From the NCBI RefSeq assembly GCF_900116415.1, contig NZ_FPAP01000009.1, positions 1 to 64,000 of the forward strand: a stretch of 64,000 nt of DNA, given 5' to 3'. Below the pieces are notes generated by a model, which was given only the letters and a program-made list of their open reading frames with translations, did no database searches and was not told the DNA's origin. Shown here in pieces: positions 43,103 to 51,560 of this stretch. The position numbers and the translations under genes are program-made. The DNA comes from Chryseobacterium formosense. GTDB lineage: Bacteria > Bacteroidota > Bacteroidia > Flavobacteriales > Weeksellaceae. Each line of letters starts with the position of its first letter. The stretch's first letter is position 1.

Positions 43103-43110
43103 CAAATATA
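43103..43110 (-). promoter_or_regulatory. -7 element of the M1 peptidase promoter
   Basis: The minus strand reads TATATTTG, 21 nt before the ATG at 43081, inside the short gap behind the HupE-type gene. It gives the peptidase its own promoter and fixes its start. Confidence 0.6.
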
Positions 43111-43142
43111 ATAATAAGTCGTTGAAAATATATCAGATTTTT

Positions 43143-43721
43143 TTAGAATGGAAGTCGTTCTAAGGTCATTTTTAATGAAAGCGCAAAAACTCCCGATGAC
43201 ACAAATAAAACCCAGTCTTTTTTGTTGACTTTAAATATATTTAAAAGGACAAAAAGTAAAACTAAAATACCAAGAACAATCACAATTTGCCCGACTTCCA
43301 AGCCAATATTAAACCCTAAAAGCGGCAATGCGATGCTCTGACTTTTGGCGATCATCACTCTTGCAGTATTGGCAAAACCCATCCCATGGATCAAGCCAAA
43401 AAATAAGGCTAAATAATAATTGATGTTATTTTGTGACTGCTTCTTACTTTTCATTAAAATATTACCAAGTGAAGTTAAAACAATCGTCAAAGGAATCAGA
43501 AATTCTACCCATGCAGAAGGAACTCTTACGACATCTAAAATGCTTAAGGCTAAAGTTACCGAGTGTCCAATCGTAAAAGCTGTTACCAAAACCAAAATTT
43601 TCTTCCAATCGGAATAAGAATAAATAGCAATTAAAGCCAGCACAAAAAGTTGATGATCCAAAGCGTCCAATGAGATAATATGTTCCCAACCGAGATTCAG
43701 ATAGAATAAAAAATCCTGCAT
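43143..43721 (-). CDS. HupE/UreJ family membrane protein
   Basis: 192 aa from ATG 43721; about six membrane helices. The conserved HupE motif HxxxxxDHxxF appears as WEHIISLDALDHQLFVLALI (about 16-34), with ALDHQLFV as core, and GLIHGMGFA follows near residue 115. HupE and UreJ are nickel/cobalt secondary transporters, but Bacteroidota members next to M1 peptidases or DUF6702 genes are of unknown cargo. A longer reading to 43754 adds a basic tail and is less likely. Divergent from the antitoxin gene; upstream of the M1 peptidase gene. Confidence 0.8.
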   Translation of the reverse strand: MQDFLFYLNLGWEHIISLDALDHQLFVLALIAIYSYSDWKKILVLVTAFTIGHSVTLALSILDVVRVPSAWVEFLIPLTIVLTSLGNILMKSKKQSQNNINYYLALFFGLIHGMGFANTARVMIAKSQSIALPLLGFNIGLEVGQIVIVLGILVLLFVLLNIFKVNKKDWVLFVSSGVFALSLKMTLERLPF

Positions 43722-43763
43722 TTCTAATAATTTTAAGGAAATGCGATGATACAAAATTTATTT

Positions 43764-43771
43764 TAACTTTG
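43764..43771 (+). promoter_or_regulatory. -7 element of the toxin-antitoxin promoter
   Basis: TAACTTTG, 16 nt before the antitoxin ATG at 43788. No convincing -33. Confidence 0.55.
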
Positions 43772-43787
43772 TATAAATTTCGATGTC

Positions 43788-44036
43788 ATGATTGTGAATA
43801 TAGAACTTGAAAATTCTGAGGATTTTGCGTTTATCAAGCAACTTTTAGAAAAACTAAAAGGAGTGAAATCTGTTTCTGTGCAAGAGGAAGAATTTTATGA
43901 AGATGGAACGCCAAAATGGTTTATTGATAAACTTGCAGATTATGCAGATCGTCTTGAAGAGAAAGATATGGTTTCTGAAGAACAATTTCTTAAATATGTT
44001 GACGAAGAAATATGCAGATTGAATTCTCAAAAATAG
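43788..44036 (+). CDS. antitoxin-like protein of a type II toxin-antitoxin pair
   Basis: 82 aa, strongly acidic and helical (IELENSEDFAFIKQLLEKLKGVKSVSVQEEEF ... WFIDKLADYADRLEEKDMVSEEQFLKYVDEEI). I do not recognise a DNA-binding fold; the first residues could form a short beta strand as in ribbon-helix-helix proteins. It overlaps the start of a RelE/ParE-type toxin frame by 25 bp, the usual antitoxin-toxin arrangement, and this is the main reason for the call. It would neutralise the toxin by binding. Because the toxin is frameshifted, the antitoxin may now be a remnant. Confidence 0.65.
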   Translation: MIVNIELENSEDFAFIKQLLEKLKGVKSVSVQEEEFYEDGTPKWFIDKLADYADRLEEKDMVSEEQFLKYVDEEICRLNSQK

Positions 44037-44309
44037 CTCAGCTTACTTTAAGAAATCAAATAGAGTTTCTTGAAATGACTTGGACTAACAAACAAATCGT
44101 GAGTTTACTTCAGGATGTGAATAAAGTGACTTTAGATTTGAAGAATGGAAAGTTTAATCAATTTCAAAGATATTCAAAAGATATTCGTTCTGCATTAATC
44201 GGCAAAAAAACACGTAAGAATGTATTTCAGAAAAGAAAATGAAAACAAAATACGTATTCTTCTATTCTTTGATATGAGACAAGATCCCGAAAAATTATTG
44301 ATTTACTGA
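44012..44309 (+). pseudogene. RelE/ParE-type toxin, frameshifted at an A7 run
   Basis: The annotated frame from ATG 44012 ends at TGA 44240-44242 after 76 codons. Its last residues (TRKNVFQKRK) do not fit. Removing one A from the run AAAAAAA at 44204-44210 joins the frame to HVRMYFRKENENKIRILLFF and then DMRQDPEKLLIY, ending TGA at 44307-44309. The joined protein is about 98 aa and shows the ParE/RelE fold: the basic 'DIRSALIGKKHVRMYF' strand and the typical 'ILLFFDMRQDP' end. Such toxins cut mRNA or inhibit gyrase. Natural mutation, sequencing error in a homopolymer or slippage-based expression are all possible. Confidence 0.75.
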
Positions 44310-44310
44310 A

Positions 44311-44811
44311 ATGAAAAAATATTTTGTCTTCTTTATTATTTCCTTATTTGTGATGGCTTCATTCAGCAAAAAACATCCTTATCATGTTGGTTCGGTAGAA
44401 ATGAATTACAATTCAAAATCTAAAAATTTTGAGATTACCGGAAGGTTTTTTCTTGATGATTTAGAAAACGGATTATCCAAAAAATATGGTAAGCCTTTTC
44501 ATTTTAATGATCCGAAATACAAACCTCAACTTAACGAGGCTTTAAAAAATTACAGTTCAGAATATTTTAAGCTGAAAACCAATAATCAGTTTCTTAAAAT
44601 CAACTTTGTCGGCTATGAAGAAGACAGTGAGTCTGTAAATGTTTATTTAGAATCTGAATCTGTCTCAAATCCGAAAAAAATTGAAGCTGCCGTAAGTTTT
44701 TTATACAATCTGTTTGATGATCAGATCAACATCGTTCATATTATTGTTGATGGAGAAAGGAAAAGTGAAAAACTAACGTATCCCAATAGATATTTATATC
44801 AGCAATTTTAA
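44311..44811 (+). CDS. DUF6702 family secreted protein
   Basis: 166 aa with signal peptide 1-19. The mature part HPYHVGSVEMNYNSKSKNFEITGRFFLDDLENGL is the hallmark of DUF6702, a single-domain beta/alpha envelope protein in Bacteroidota. The function is unknown; it is often found near HupE/UreJ and M1 peptidase genes, as here, although a toxin-antitoxin pair now lies between. It begins 1 bp after the repaired toxin frame and ends 1 bp before the convergent ACP phosphodiesterase, so no room for a separate terminator is seen. Confidence 0.8.
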   Translation: MKKYFVFFIISLFVMASFSKKHPYHVGSVEMNYNSKSKNFEITGRFFLDDLENGLSKKYGKPFHFNDPKYKPQLNEALKNYSSEYFKLKTNNQFLKINFVGYEEDSESVNVYLESESVSNPKKIEAAVSFLYNLFDDQINIVHIIVDGERKSEKLTYPNRYLYQQF

Positions 44812-44812
44812 G

Positions 44813-45406
44813 CTATTTTTCTAATTGTAAAAATACATTTTCTGCTTTTGCATGTGCTAATAAATCAGGAAAAAAATCATCATAACATTTCTGCAAAATG
44901 TCTTTGTTGTCTAAAAATGCCTGAAAAACAGGAATGTCTTTATCTAAATATTTCGCCTTATTCAAAACATTCTGAATGCTGAATTTAATTCCCCAATCTT
45001 CACGATAATTGAATAGCCAGTCGTCGTGTTCCATTTTTGCAAGCATTTTTTTGAAGTTTTCAGGAAGAAATTGCTTGTTTTCATTCAAAACACGGTACAC
45101 TTTTAATGAATGTTCTTTCCAGCCTTTTAATGAGTTTAAAGAAAAATCGGTTGCCAGAAAATAATCCATCGAAACATCTACAAAAGCTCCTGCATATAAT
45201 CTCACAAGCGGACTGAAAACTTTTTTTGCTTCATGAATTGCAGGATGAGAATCGGTAAACGTATCAATTGCTCGGTGCATCGTAATTCCGTCCTGAATTT
45301 CTTTCGGAAAAGAAAAACGTTCTTTGTTTCGGATGAAGTCTTCCAAAAACTGTCCGACAATTTGTCCGTCAGAAAAAGAGAGAAACGAGTGGGCGAGATA
45401 GTTCAT
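44813..45406 (-). CDS. acpH: acyl carrier protein phosphodiesterase
   Basis: Removes the 4'-phosphopantetheine arm from acyl carrier protein; cytosolic, metal-dependent. 197 aa. Matches the AcpH family: MNYLAHSFLSFSDGQIVGQFLEDFI (start motif NYLAH-x-LLS), ITMHRAIDTFTDSHPAI with the metal-binding His/Asp, YAGAFVDVSMDYFLATDF, and the C-terminal VLNKAKYL-type helices. The HRAID and DVSMDYFL motifs hold the conserved acidic and His residues. Converges on DUF6702 with 1 bp between the stops; the metalloprotease upstream has its own terminator. Confidence 0.85.
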   Translation of the reverse strand: MNYLAHSFLSFSDGQIVGQFLEDFIRNKERFSFPKEIQDGITMHRAIDTFTDSHPAIHEAKKVFSPLVRLYAGAFVDVSMDYFLATDFSLNSLKGWKEHSLKVYRVLNENKQFLPENFKKMLAKMEHDDWLFNYREDWGIKFSIQNVLNKAKYLDKDIPVFQAFLDNKDILQKCYDDFFPDLLAHAKAENVFLQLEK

Positions 45407-45428
45407 ACTGCAATTTAGAATTTAAAAA

Positions 45429-45464
45429 CAAAAAAATCCTCCGAAATTATTTTTAAGGAGGATT
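45429..45464 (-). terminator. terminator of the metalloprotease gene
   Basis: On the minus strand AATCCTCC (45464-45457) pairs with GGAGGATT (45442-45435) around a 14-nt loop, followed by T-rich sequence. Confidence 0.75.
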
Positions 45465-45490
45465 AATTTACAATTTTAAAGTAAATATTT

Positions 45491-47035
45491 TTATTTTTTA
45501 ATAAACTTTTTACTACCTACTAAAGAATTTTTATCCGAATAAACACTCAGAAAATATTCTCCTGAAGGCAAACCTTGCAGATTAATACTTTTTTTATCAG
45601 TCGTTAGAACGATCTGTCCTAAAGCATTGATTACTTTGAAAGAATAAATTTCATCATTTTTAATCCATATATTGATTTCATCTTTTGCAGGATTCGGAAA
45701 TACAGTAAAATCTGTGATATTCTGATTTTTTATTTCAAACGTTCCCAGATTGGCAGTCGGCATAAATTGAGAAACGACACAGGCAAAACGAGCAAAACCA
45801 AAGGCTTCATTTGAAGGATTGATGTTTCCCGTTGCAATTCCGGTAGGTTCAGAATTGAAATTTACATTCGGATTCGCCCATCTGTTTATTCTTGTACAAG
45901 AAAATCCGGAGTCTGCACACTCATTATTATACGCCATGATTGTTCTCCATCGTTGCGAAGGCAAGCTTGAAGTTCCTAAACTTATTGATGTCTGGTTGAT
46001 GTATCCGTGATGATTTTCACAAGGCGTTGTAGAAGATGAAACATACCAGTCGTGATTAAGTCCCATATTGTGCCCCATTTCGTGCGCTAAACTGTAATTG
46101 GAAACAACACAATTGAATAATGTTACGGTAAACGCACTGTTGGCTGTATAGTTAGTCGGGTTAGAGTTCAAATATCCTAACCCGCAAATGTTGGTGGGGG
46201 TAGAGGTAACAAGAGCACAAAGATCGGCTCCGTATGTGGTTCTTAAGCTATGAACATCATCCATGAATCCATCATTATTATTTCTGAATCTTGGTAAGTC
46301 TGTATAAATATCTCCTGACTCTGTATAAATGATCTCCCCCGAATATACAAGATTAATGGAAGTGTTTGTAACGCCGGAATTAATCAGCGCCGTATTAAAA
46401 TTTGTAATTGCCGTTGCTACAAAAGAGTTGCTTTGTGCAACACCGCCCCAAGATGCTCTTGCTGCAGAAGTGTAAACAATTAGTACATCAATGGTGGTTG
46501 CAGGGCAAATTGCAGTAGATTCTAAGCAAATATTAGAATTAACCTTTTGTGAAACAGAAGATTCGTTCAAAATGAAATCTGTTGTTGCATCTTTATTGAT
46601 TAAAGCTGATTCACTTACTACCGAAACTGCAAACAGATTGCTGTCAAGCTGATGGAAAATTATTTTTTCTCCTGAAACTGATGTGTACATCCCCGTAATT
46701 GCGTTTTCTGCCTTTGAAAGAACAAGTTCAGATTTTGGTTCGTTTTCGATAGTGAAAACAGAAGATTCAGATTTGTTGCTATACAGAAAAGACTTTGAAA
46801 ATTTTGCCTTGATGATTCTGTCGCTGGGTAAATTTATTTCAAGATCAGATTTTATATTAAATAAAGATTGAGTATAATATTTCGTCAGCATATAAGTCGA
46901 CGCTAAATTTTTATTAAGTTTTTGCTGCTCTTCGAGATTATTTTCATTAATCGTATTCTGAAATATTTTGTTCTGAGCAAAAAAGGTAATGCTGCAAAAT
47001 AACATAAAAAGAATAATGCTATTTTTCATAATCAT
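45491..47035 (-). CDS. secreted zinc metalloprotease with T9SS sorting domain
   Basis: 514 aa. Signal peptide about 1-21 (ends FFAQ; starts at ATG 47035 or ATG 47029 are equally possible). A pro-region (about 22-170) precedes a reprolysin/metzincin-type domain with the zinc motif HEMGHNMGLNH (H318, E319, H322, H328) and MAYNNECADSG as Met-turn. The C-terminal ~75 residues (FTVFPNPAKDEINIWIKND ... GLPSGEYFLSVYSDKNSLVGSKKFIKK) are a type A sorting domain for export through the type IX secretion system. So it is a secreted or cell-surface protease. A zincin-type propeptide Cys may be C170 or C177. Monocistronic. Confidence 0.9.
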   Translation of the reverse strand: MIMKNSIILFMLFCSITFFAQNKIFQNTINENNLEEQQKLNKNLASTYMLTKYYTQSLFNIKSDLEINLPSDRIIKAKFSKSFLYSNKSESSVFTIENEPKSELVLSKAENAITGMYTSVSGEKIIFHQLDSNLFAVSVVSESALINKDATTDFILNESSVSQKVNSNICLESTAICPATTIDVLIVYTSAARASWGGVAQSNSFVATAITNFNTALINSGVTNTSINLVYSGEIIYTESGDIYTDLPRFRNNNDGFMDDVHSLRTTYGADLCALVTSTPTNICGLGYLNSNPTNYTANSAFTVTLFNCVVSNYSLAHEMGHNMGLNHDWYVSSSTTPCENHHGYINQTSISLGTSSLPSQRWRTIMAYNNECADSGFSCTRINRWANPNVNFNSEPTGIATGNINPSNEAFGFARFACVVSQFMPTANLGTFEIKNQNITDFTVFPNPAKDEINIWIKNDEIYSFKVINALGQIVLTTDKKSINLQGLPSGEYFLSVYSDKNSLVGSKKFIKK

Positions 47036-47087
47036 GTGAGGTTAAGAGTTTTGTTTTGTAAATATAAAGTTTTTAATATCAATTTAA

Positions 47088-48437
47088 TTAAAAAAGTCTT
47101 TCATGAAAATCCTCTACTTTGCTCACTTCTTCAATCTTGATTCCGAACTTTTTCTTTGGAAGTTTATTTAAATTAGAAATGAAAATTTTCTCATAACCCA
47201 GTTTTTCGGCTTCCGTAATTCTTTGTTCGGCTTGTGCAATGGGACGGATTTCTCCGCTTAAACCAATTTCTCCGGCAAAGCAATAATGCTCGGAAATGGC
47301 AATATCTTCATTGGAAGAAAGAATAGAGGCAACAACAGCAAGATCCAGAGCAGGATCATCAGTCTTAATTCCGCCTGTAATATTGAGGAAAACATCTTTT
47401 GCGCCCAATTGAAAACCTGCACGTTTTTCAAGGACAGCCAATAACATATTCAGCCTTTTTGAATCGAAACCGGTGCAGCTTCTCTGCGGAGTTCCGTAAA
47501 CTGCCGTACTTACCAGAGCCTGGATTTCTAAAAGCATCGGTCGGTTTCCTTCTAAAGTTACGGCAACGGAATTTCCGGAAAGTTCTTCAGATTTTTTAGT
47601 AATTAAAATTTCAGAAGGGTTTTTAATTTCCTTTAAACCCTGCGAAATCATTTCATAGATGCCGATTTCTGAGGTTGAACCAAAACGGTTTTTATTGGCT
47701 CTTAGCAACCTGAAAAGATGGTTTCTGTCCCCGTCAAAATTCAAAACAACATCAACCATGTGTTCTAAAACTTTCGGGCCTGCAATTTGGCCGTCTTTTG
47801 TGATATGACCGACTAAAAATACAGGAACATTGTTTTCTTTGGCATATTTAATAATTTCATTGGAACATTCACGGATTTGCGAAACGGTTCCGGGAGAACT
47901 TTCTATCAACTGTGACTGTAAGGTCTGAATAGAATCGATAATGACAAAATCAGGCTCTAATTTTTTTGCTTCGTGAAGAATTTTTTCCAGCGAAGTTTCT
48001 GTATAAAGAAAACAGTTCGGGTTTTTAATTTCGGCTAAACGGTCGGCTCTCATTTTAATCTGTGAAGCACTTTCTTCTCCTGAAACATAAAAAATTCTCT
48101 TTTTCATTTTCAAGGCAAGCTGCAAAAGTAATGTTGATTTCCCTATTCCCGGTTCACCACCAATTAATGTGACGGAACCTAAAACAATTCCACCACCTAA
48201 AACTCTGTTGAGTTCATCCGAGGGAGTTTTTATTCTCGGTTCTTCAATCGCTTCAACCTCAATAATATTAATAACATGCTGTTTTGATTTAGAAAATGGA
48301 GGTGTTTTGGATGAGGTTTTTTCTAAAACTTCTTCTACTAAAGTATTCCATTCGCCGCAGTTTTTACATTGCCCGGTCCATTGTGGATATTGCGAACCGC
48401 AGTTCTGACAGAAATATGCTGTTTTGAGTTTTGCCAT
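47088..48437 (-). CDS. radA: DNA repair protein RadA
   Basis: RecA-related ATPase that drives branch migration of recombination intermediates; cytosolic. 449 aa. N-terminal zinc finger C10-x2-C13 ... C24-x2-C27; Walker A GEPGIGKSTLL (about 94-104); Walker B VIIDSIQTL; the RadA-specific KNRFG motif (about 249-253); and a Lon-protease-like C-terminal domain (ALDLAVVASILSS) lacking the protease function in this family. Divergent from a small membrane protein gene with 60 bp between. Confidence 0.96.
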   Translation of the reverse strand: MAKLKTAYFCQNCGSQYPQWTGQCKNCGEWNTLVEEVLEKTSSKTPPFSKSKQHVINIIEVEAIEEPRIKTPSDELNRVLGGGIVLGSVTLIGGEPGIGKSTLLLQLALKMKKRIFYVSGEESASQIKMRADRLAEIKNPNCFLYTETSLEKILHEAKKLEPDFVIIDSIQTLQSQLIESSPGTVSQIRECSNEIIKYAKENNVPVFLVGHITKDGQIAGPKVLEHMVDVVLNFDGDRNHLFRLLRANKNRFGSTSEIGIYEMISQGLKEIKNPSEILITKKSEELSGNSVAVTLEGNRPMLLEIQALVSTAVYGTPQRSCTGFDSKRLNMLLAVLEKRAGFQLGAKDVFLNITGGIKTDDPALDLAVVASILSSNEDIAISEHYCFAGEIGLSGEIRPIAQAEQRITEAEKLGYEKIFISNLNKLPKKKFGIKIEEVSKVEDFHERLF

Positions 48438-48497
48438 ACTGCGAATTTCAAAATTTTTTTTGAATATTTCTTTTCAATTTTTGATTAATTTTCAGTT

Positions 48498-48911
48498 ATG
48501 AAAAATATTTTTTTGAGTTTGATGATTTTTGTAGTCATGTCGCTTTTGCATACTCAGTTTACGGAATCGACTGTTAAGCTTTTGAAATTACCGGGAGGGA
48601 GTTTTGGAATGTATTCTATATTTATTCTTATCATGTGTTCGATTATAACAGGAATAGGTTTGGTAACAGTAATTATTTTTAAAAGAAGTTATGGCTCTAT
48701 ATTGAAGATTGCAATTCTGTTTGAGATTATATATTTGTTTTTCATACTAATTTCAGGGAATAATCCATTCTTGTATTTTTCAGATTCTACAAATGAAAAT
48801 CTTTTAATGATAATGATGTATGGAATTTCAGGACTAGTATTTTTTCTGATGTTCTTTACTCATTTATTTTATATGAAAATAATTTCATCCAAAAATAAGA
48901 ACTTATCATAG
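48498..48911 (+). CDS. small membrane protein of unknown function
   Basis: 137 aa, not recognised. Four membrane helices: about 2-20, 35-58 (MYSIFILIMCSIITGIGLVTVIIF), 69-87 (IAILFEIIYLFFILISG) and 103-125 (MIMMYGISGLVFFLMFFTHLFY). The tail is short and basic (KIISSKNKN). Such four-helix proteins are common orphans in Flavobacteriia. A -7-like AATTTTTG lies near the start but does not match well. Confidence 0.65.
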   Translation: MKNIFLSLMIFVVMSLLHTQFTESTVKLLKLPGGSFGMYSIFILIMCSIITGIGLVTVIIFKRSYGSILKIAILFEIIYLFFILISGNNPFLYFSDSTNENLLMIMMYGISGLVFFLMFFTHLFYMKIISSKNKNLS

Positions 48912-48914
48912 ATC

Positions 48915-48932
48915 AATGATTCATTAAGAAAC
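48915..48932. repeat. 18-bp motif shared with 28113-28130, copy 2
   Basis: AATGATTCATTAAGAAAC, identical to the copy near 28.1 kb. Here it lies just upstream of the -7 element of the periplasmic yceI gene, so it may be part of that control region. Confidence 0.4.
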
Positions 48933-48938
48933 GCTGCA

Positions 48939-48946
48939 TACATTTG
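48939..48946 (+). promoter_or_regulatory. -7 element of the periplasmic yceI promoter
   Basis: TACATTTG, 20 nt before the ATG at 48967. It follows the shared 18-bp motif by 6 nt. Confidence 0.6.
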
Positions 48947-48966
48947 TAATATAATTTAAAAAAGAA

Positions 48967-49533
48967 ATGAAAAAAATAATACTAAGTTTTGTTTTTGCTT
49001 TTGTAAGCATGATCACTTTTGCACAATCTACTTGGACAGTAGATCCTATGCATTCATCTGTGAATTTCAATATCAAGCATATGGGGATCAGCTTTGTGCA
49101 GGGCAGGTTTGATAAATTTGAAGGAACAGTTTCTACGCCGGGAGCTACTTTAGATAATGCTAAATTTAACTTTTCAGTTCAAACTGAATCTATTAATACG
49201 GGAGTGGAGCCGAGAGATAAGCATTTGAAAAGCGCAGATTTCTTTGATGCTGAAAAATTCCCAGCTATGCAGTTTGAAAGCAGTTCTTTAATAAAAGGTA
49301 AAAATAATACTTATACTTTGAAAGGTAAATTGACTATAAAAGACGTTACTAAAGAAGTAAGTATTCCGGTAACTTTTGGTGGGGTTACAAAAAACCAACA
49401 GGGAAAAGAGGTTGCTGGTTTTCAGGCGAAGTTTACGGTTAACCGTTTAGATTATAATATTAAATTTGATCCGACAGGAGCAGGGATTGGAAAAGATGTT
49501 GAGGTTAATTTGTTTTTTGAATTAGTGAAATAA
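48967..49533 (+). CDS. YceI family protein, periplasmic form
   Basis: 188 aa. Signal peptide 1-19 (ends TFAQ), then a complete YceI lipocalin-like domain: TWTVDPMHSSVNFNIKHMGISFVQGRFDKFEGTV, EPRDKHLKSADFFDAEKFPAMQFES, GKLTIKDVTKEVSIPVTFGG and the final beta strands. The domain binds isoprenoid-like molecules in characterised homologues. Second YceI of the window; the other (15058-15570) lacks a signal peptide, so the two should act in different compartments. Confidence 0.92.
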   Translation: MKKIILSFVFAFVSMITFAQSTWTVDPMHSSVNFNIKHMGISFVQGRFDKFEGTVSTPGATLDNAKFNFSVQTESINTGVEPRDKHLKSADFFDAEKFPAMQFESSSLIKGKNNTYTLKGKLTIKDVTKEVSIPVTFGGVTKNQQGKEVAGFQAKFTVNRLDYNIKFDPTGAGIGKDVEVNLFFELVK

Positions 49534-49663
49534 TAATTTTCATATATATAATTTGGTTTAGGTAAAGGTTTCTCGAAGTTTTTTTGGGAAGCCTTTTTTC
49601 TTTTAAATACTTGGTGTTTCAATTAAAATTAAATTAAATTCAGAATTTAAAATGATAACAAAA

Positions 49664-49694
49664 TTGCTTTGCATTTCTTTTTCCCCTAACTTTG
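49664..49694 (+). promoter_or_regulatory. promoter of pyrG
   Basis: TTG (49664-49666), 20-bp spacer, TAACTTTG (49687-49694), 15 nt before the ATG at 49710. A textbook match to the Bacteroidota consensus; it rules out the TTG start at 49692. Confidence 0.85.
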
Positions 49695-49709
49695 CACAAA
49701 CCTAATCTA

Positions 49710-51317
49710 ATGAGTAAAAAGAATACAAAGTACATCTTTGTGACAGGAGGTGTGACTTCATCTTTGGGAAAGGGAATCGTTTCTGCTTCTCTGGGACTTC
49801 TGCTAAAATCACGCGGCTTCAATGTAACCATCCAAAAACTTGATCCTTATATCAATATCGATCCGGGAACTTTGAATCCTTATGAGCACGGAGAATGTTA
49901 TGTAACCGAAGATGGTGCGGAGACGGATCTGGATTTAGGTCACTACGAGCGCTATCTTGATGCGCCGACTTCTCAAAACAACAACGTTACGACAGGAAAA
50001 ATCTACCAGACTGTCATCGAAAAAGAAAGAAAAGGAGATTTCCTTGGAAAAACAGTTCAGGTAATTCCTCATATTACGAACGAAATCAAACGTAGAATTA
50101 AAATCTTATCGAAACAGAATTACGATATCATTATTACAGAGATCGGCGGAACTGTGGGAGATATTGAATCTTTGCCTTACATCGAAACTGTTCGTCAGTT
50201 GAAGTGGGAATTGGGCGAGAAAAACTCTATGGTAATCCACCTTACTTTATTGCCATATTTGGCTTCAAGTGGAGAATTAAAAACAAAACCTTCTCAGCAT
50301 TCTGTTCGTCAGTTAATGGAAAGCGGAATTATGGCGGATGTTTTGGTTTGCCGTACAGAGCACAAAATTCCTAAAGATCAAAGAGCAAAACTGGCTCAGT
50401 TCTGTAACGTTCCTTTGGATAATGTGATTGAATGTAAAGATTTGGAAACCATCTATGAAGTTCCGATGTACCTTCAGAAACAAAACTTTGATGATGTAGT
50501 TCTTAAAGAATTAGATCTGAAAAGTGACAAAGAAGCTGATCTTAAAGACTGGAAAACATTCCTTAAAAAATTCCAGAATCCTAAAAAATCTGTTGAAATC
50601 GCATTGGTCGGAAAATATGTTTCTCTTCAGGACTCTTATATTTCAATCGCCGAAGCTTTTAAACATGCAGGTGCAGATCTTGAAACGGAAGTAAAAGTAA
50701 GATGGGTTTACAGTGGAGATTTAACTAAAGAAAATATCAAAGAATCCTTAGAAGGAGTTTCTGGTATTTTGGTAGCACCAGGTTTTGGCGACAGAGGAAT
50801 TGAAGGTAAAGTGCTTACCGCTCAATATGCAAGAGAAAATAAAGTTCCAATGTTGGGAATTTGTCTGGGAATGCAGATCATGACGGTTGAATTCGCAAGA
50901 AACGTCTTAGGATATTCTAAAGCCAACTCAATGGAATTTGATACTTCTACGGAACATCCTGTAATTTCTTTAATGGAAGAGCAGAAAAATGTGGTAGATA
51001 AAGGTGGAACAATGCGTCTTGGAGCGTGGAAATGTTCTTTGAAGAACGGTTCAAAACTAAACGATATCTACGGTTCAAAAAATATTACCGAAAGACACCG
51101 TCACAGATATGAATTCAATAGTGATTATGTCGGAGAATTCGAGAAAAACGGCTTTTTAGCAACAGGTACAAACCCGGAAACAGGATTGGTAGAAGCATTA
51201 GAAATGCCGGATCATCCGTTCTATGTCGGGGTACAATATCACCCTGAATATAAGAGTACGGTTGCAACACCGCATCCTTTGTTCAGAGCCTTTATAAAAG
51301 CTTGTACTTCGAAATAA
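49710..51317 (+). CDS. pyrG: CTP synthase (glutamine hydrolysing)
   Basis: Aminates UTP to CTP with ATP and glutamine; cytosolic tetramer. 535 aa from ATG 49710. Amidoligase domain (1-~270): IFVTGGVTSSLGKGI P-loop, KLDPYINIDPGTLNPYEHGE, and EIGGTVGDIES. Glutaminase domain (about 290-535): nucleophile C385 in LGICLGMQ, and HPEY near the C-terminus. The TTG start at 49692 overlaps the promoter and was dropped. Monocistronic; a long 446-bp gap with repeats and a terminator follows. Confidence 0.97.
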   Translation: MSKKNTKYIFVTGGVTSSLGKGIVSASLGLLLKSRGFNVTIQKLDPYINIDPGTLNPYEHGECYVTEDGAETDLDLGHYERYLDAPTSQNNNVTTGKIYQTVIEKERKGDFLGKTVQVIPHITNEIKRRIKILSKQNYDIIITEIGGTVGDIESLPYIETVRQLKWELGEKNSMVIHLTLLPYLASSGELKTKPSQHSVRQLMESGIMADVLVCRTEHKIPKDQRAKLAQFCNVPLDNVIECKDLETIYEVPMYLQKQNFDDVVLKELDLKSDKEADLKDWKTFLKKFQNPKKSVEIALVGKYVSLQDSYISIAEAFKHAGADLETEVKVRWVYSGDLTKENIKESLEGVSGILVAPGFGDRGIEGKVLTAQYARENKVPMLGICLGMQIMTVEFARNVLGYSKANSMEFDTSTEHPVISLMEEQKNVVDKGGTMRLGAWKCSLKNGSKLNDIYGSKNITERHRHRYEFNSDYVGEFEKNGFLATGTNPETGLVEALEMPDHPFYVGVQYHPEYKSTVATPHPLFRAFIKACTSK

Positions 51318-51350
51318 TTGTAAAATTAAATTGATAGATTTATAGTTTTG

Positions 51351-51388
51351 CGAAACCTTATAAGTTTCAAAAACCTATAAGGTTTGAA
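51351..51388. repeat. short palindromes AAACCTTATAAGTTT / AAACCTATAAGGTTT
   Basis: Two related near-palindromes in tandem: GAAACCTTATAAGTTTC and AAACCTATAAGGTTT (AAACCT-ATA-AGGTTT is perfect). They begin the gap 51318-51763. Similar 'AAACCTATAAGGTTT' words are common between Bacteroidota genes as far as I recall. Confidence 0.5.
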
Positions 51389-51421
51389 AATAAAGTAATT
51401 CTGAAATTACAAACGTCATAG

Positions 51422-51459
51422 ATAAACTCAGACTGATTATTCTCAGCCTGAGTTTATTA
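51422..51459 (+). terminator. hairpin, possible pyrG terminator
   Basis: ATAAACTCAG (about 51423-51431) pairs with CTGAGTTTAT (51448 on), with an inner CTGA-TTAT-TCTCAG stem; flanked by TTAT rather than a pure T-run. About 105 bp behind pyrG. Confidence 0.5.
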
Positions 51460-51560
51460 TATAGTAACACATTATAGTATAGAGTTTTGATAAAAAAACA
51501 GTATTTTTGTCGACTCTAAAATATAGGAATACTATAAATGTAATTATGTTTTAGTTTTTA

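Noticed and set aside
47029-47035. Unique start for the T9SS metalloprotease
   Set aside because: ATG at 47035 and at 47029 both give a good signal peptide and no promoter element decides between them; left undecided.
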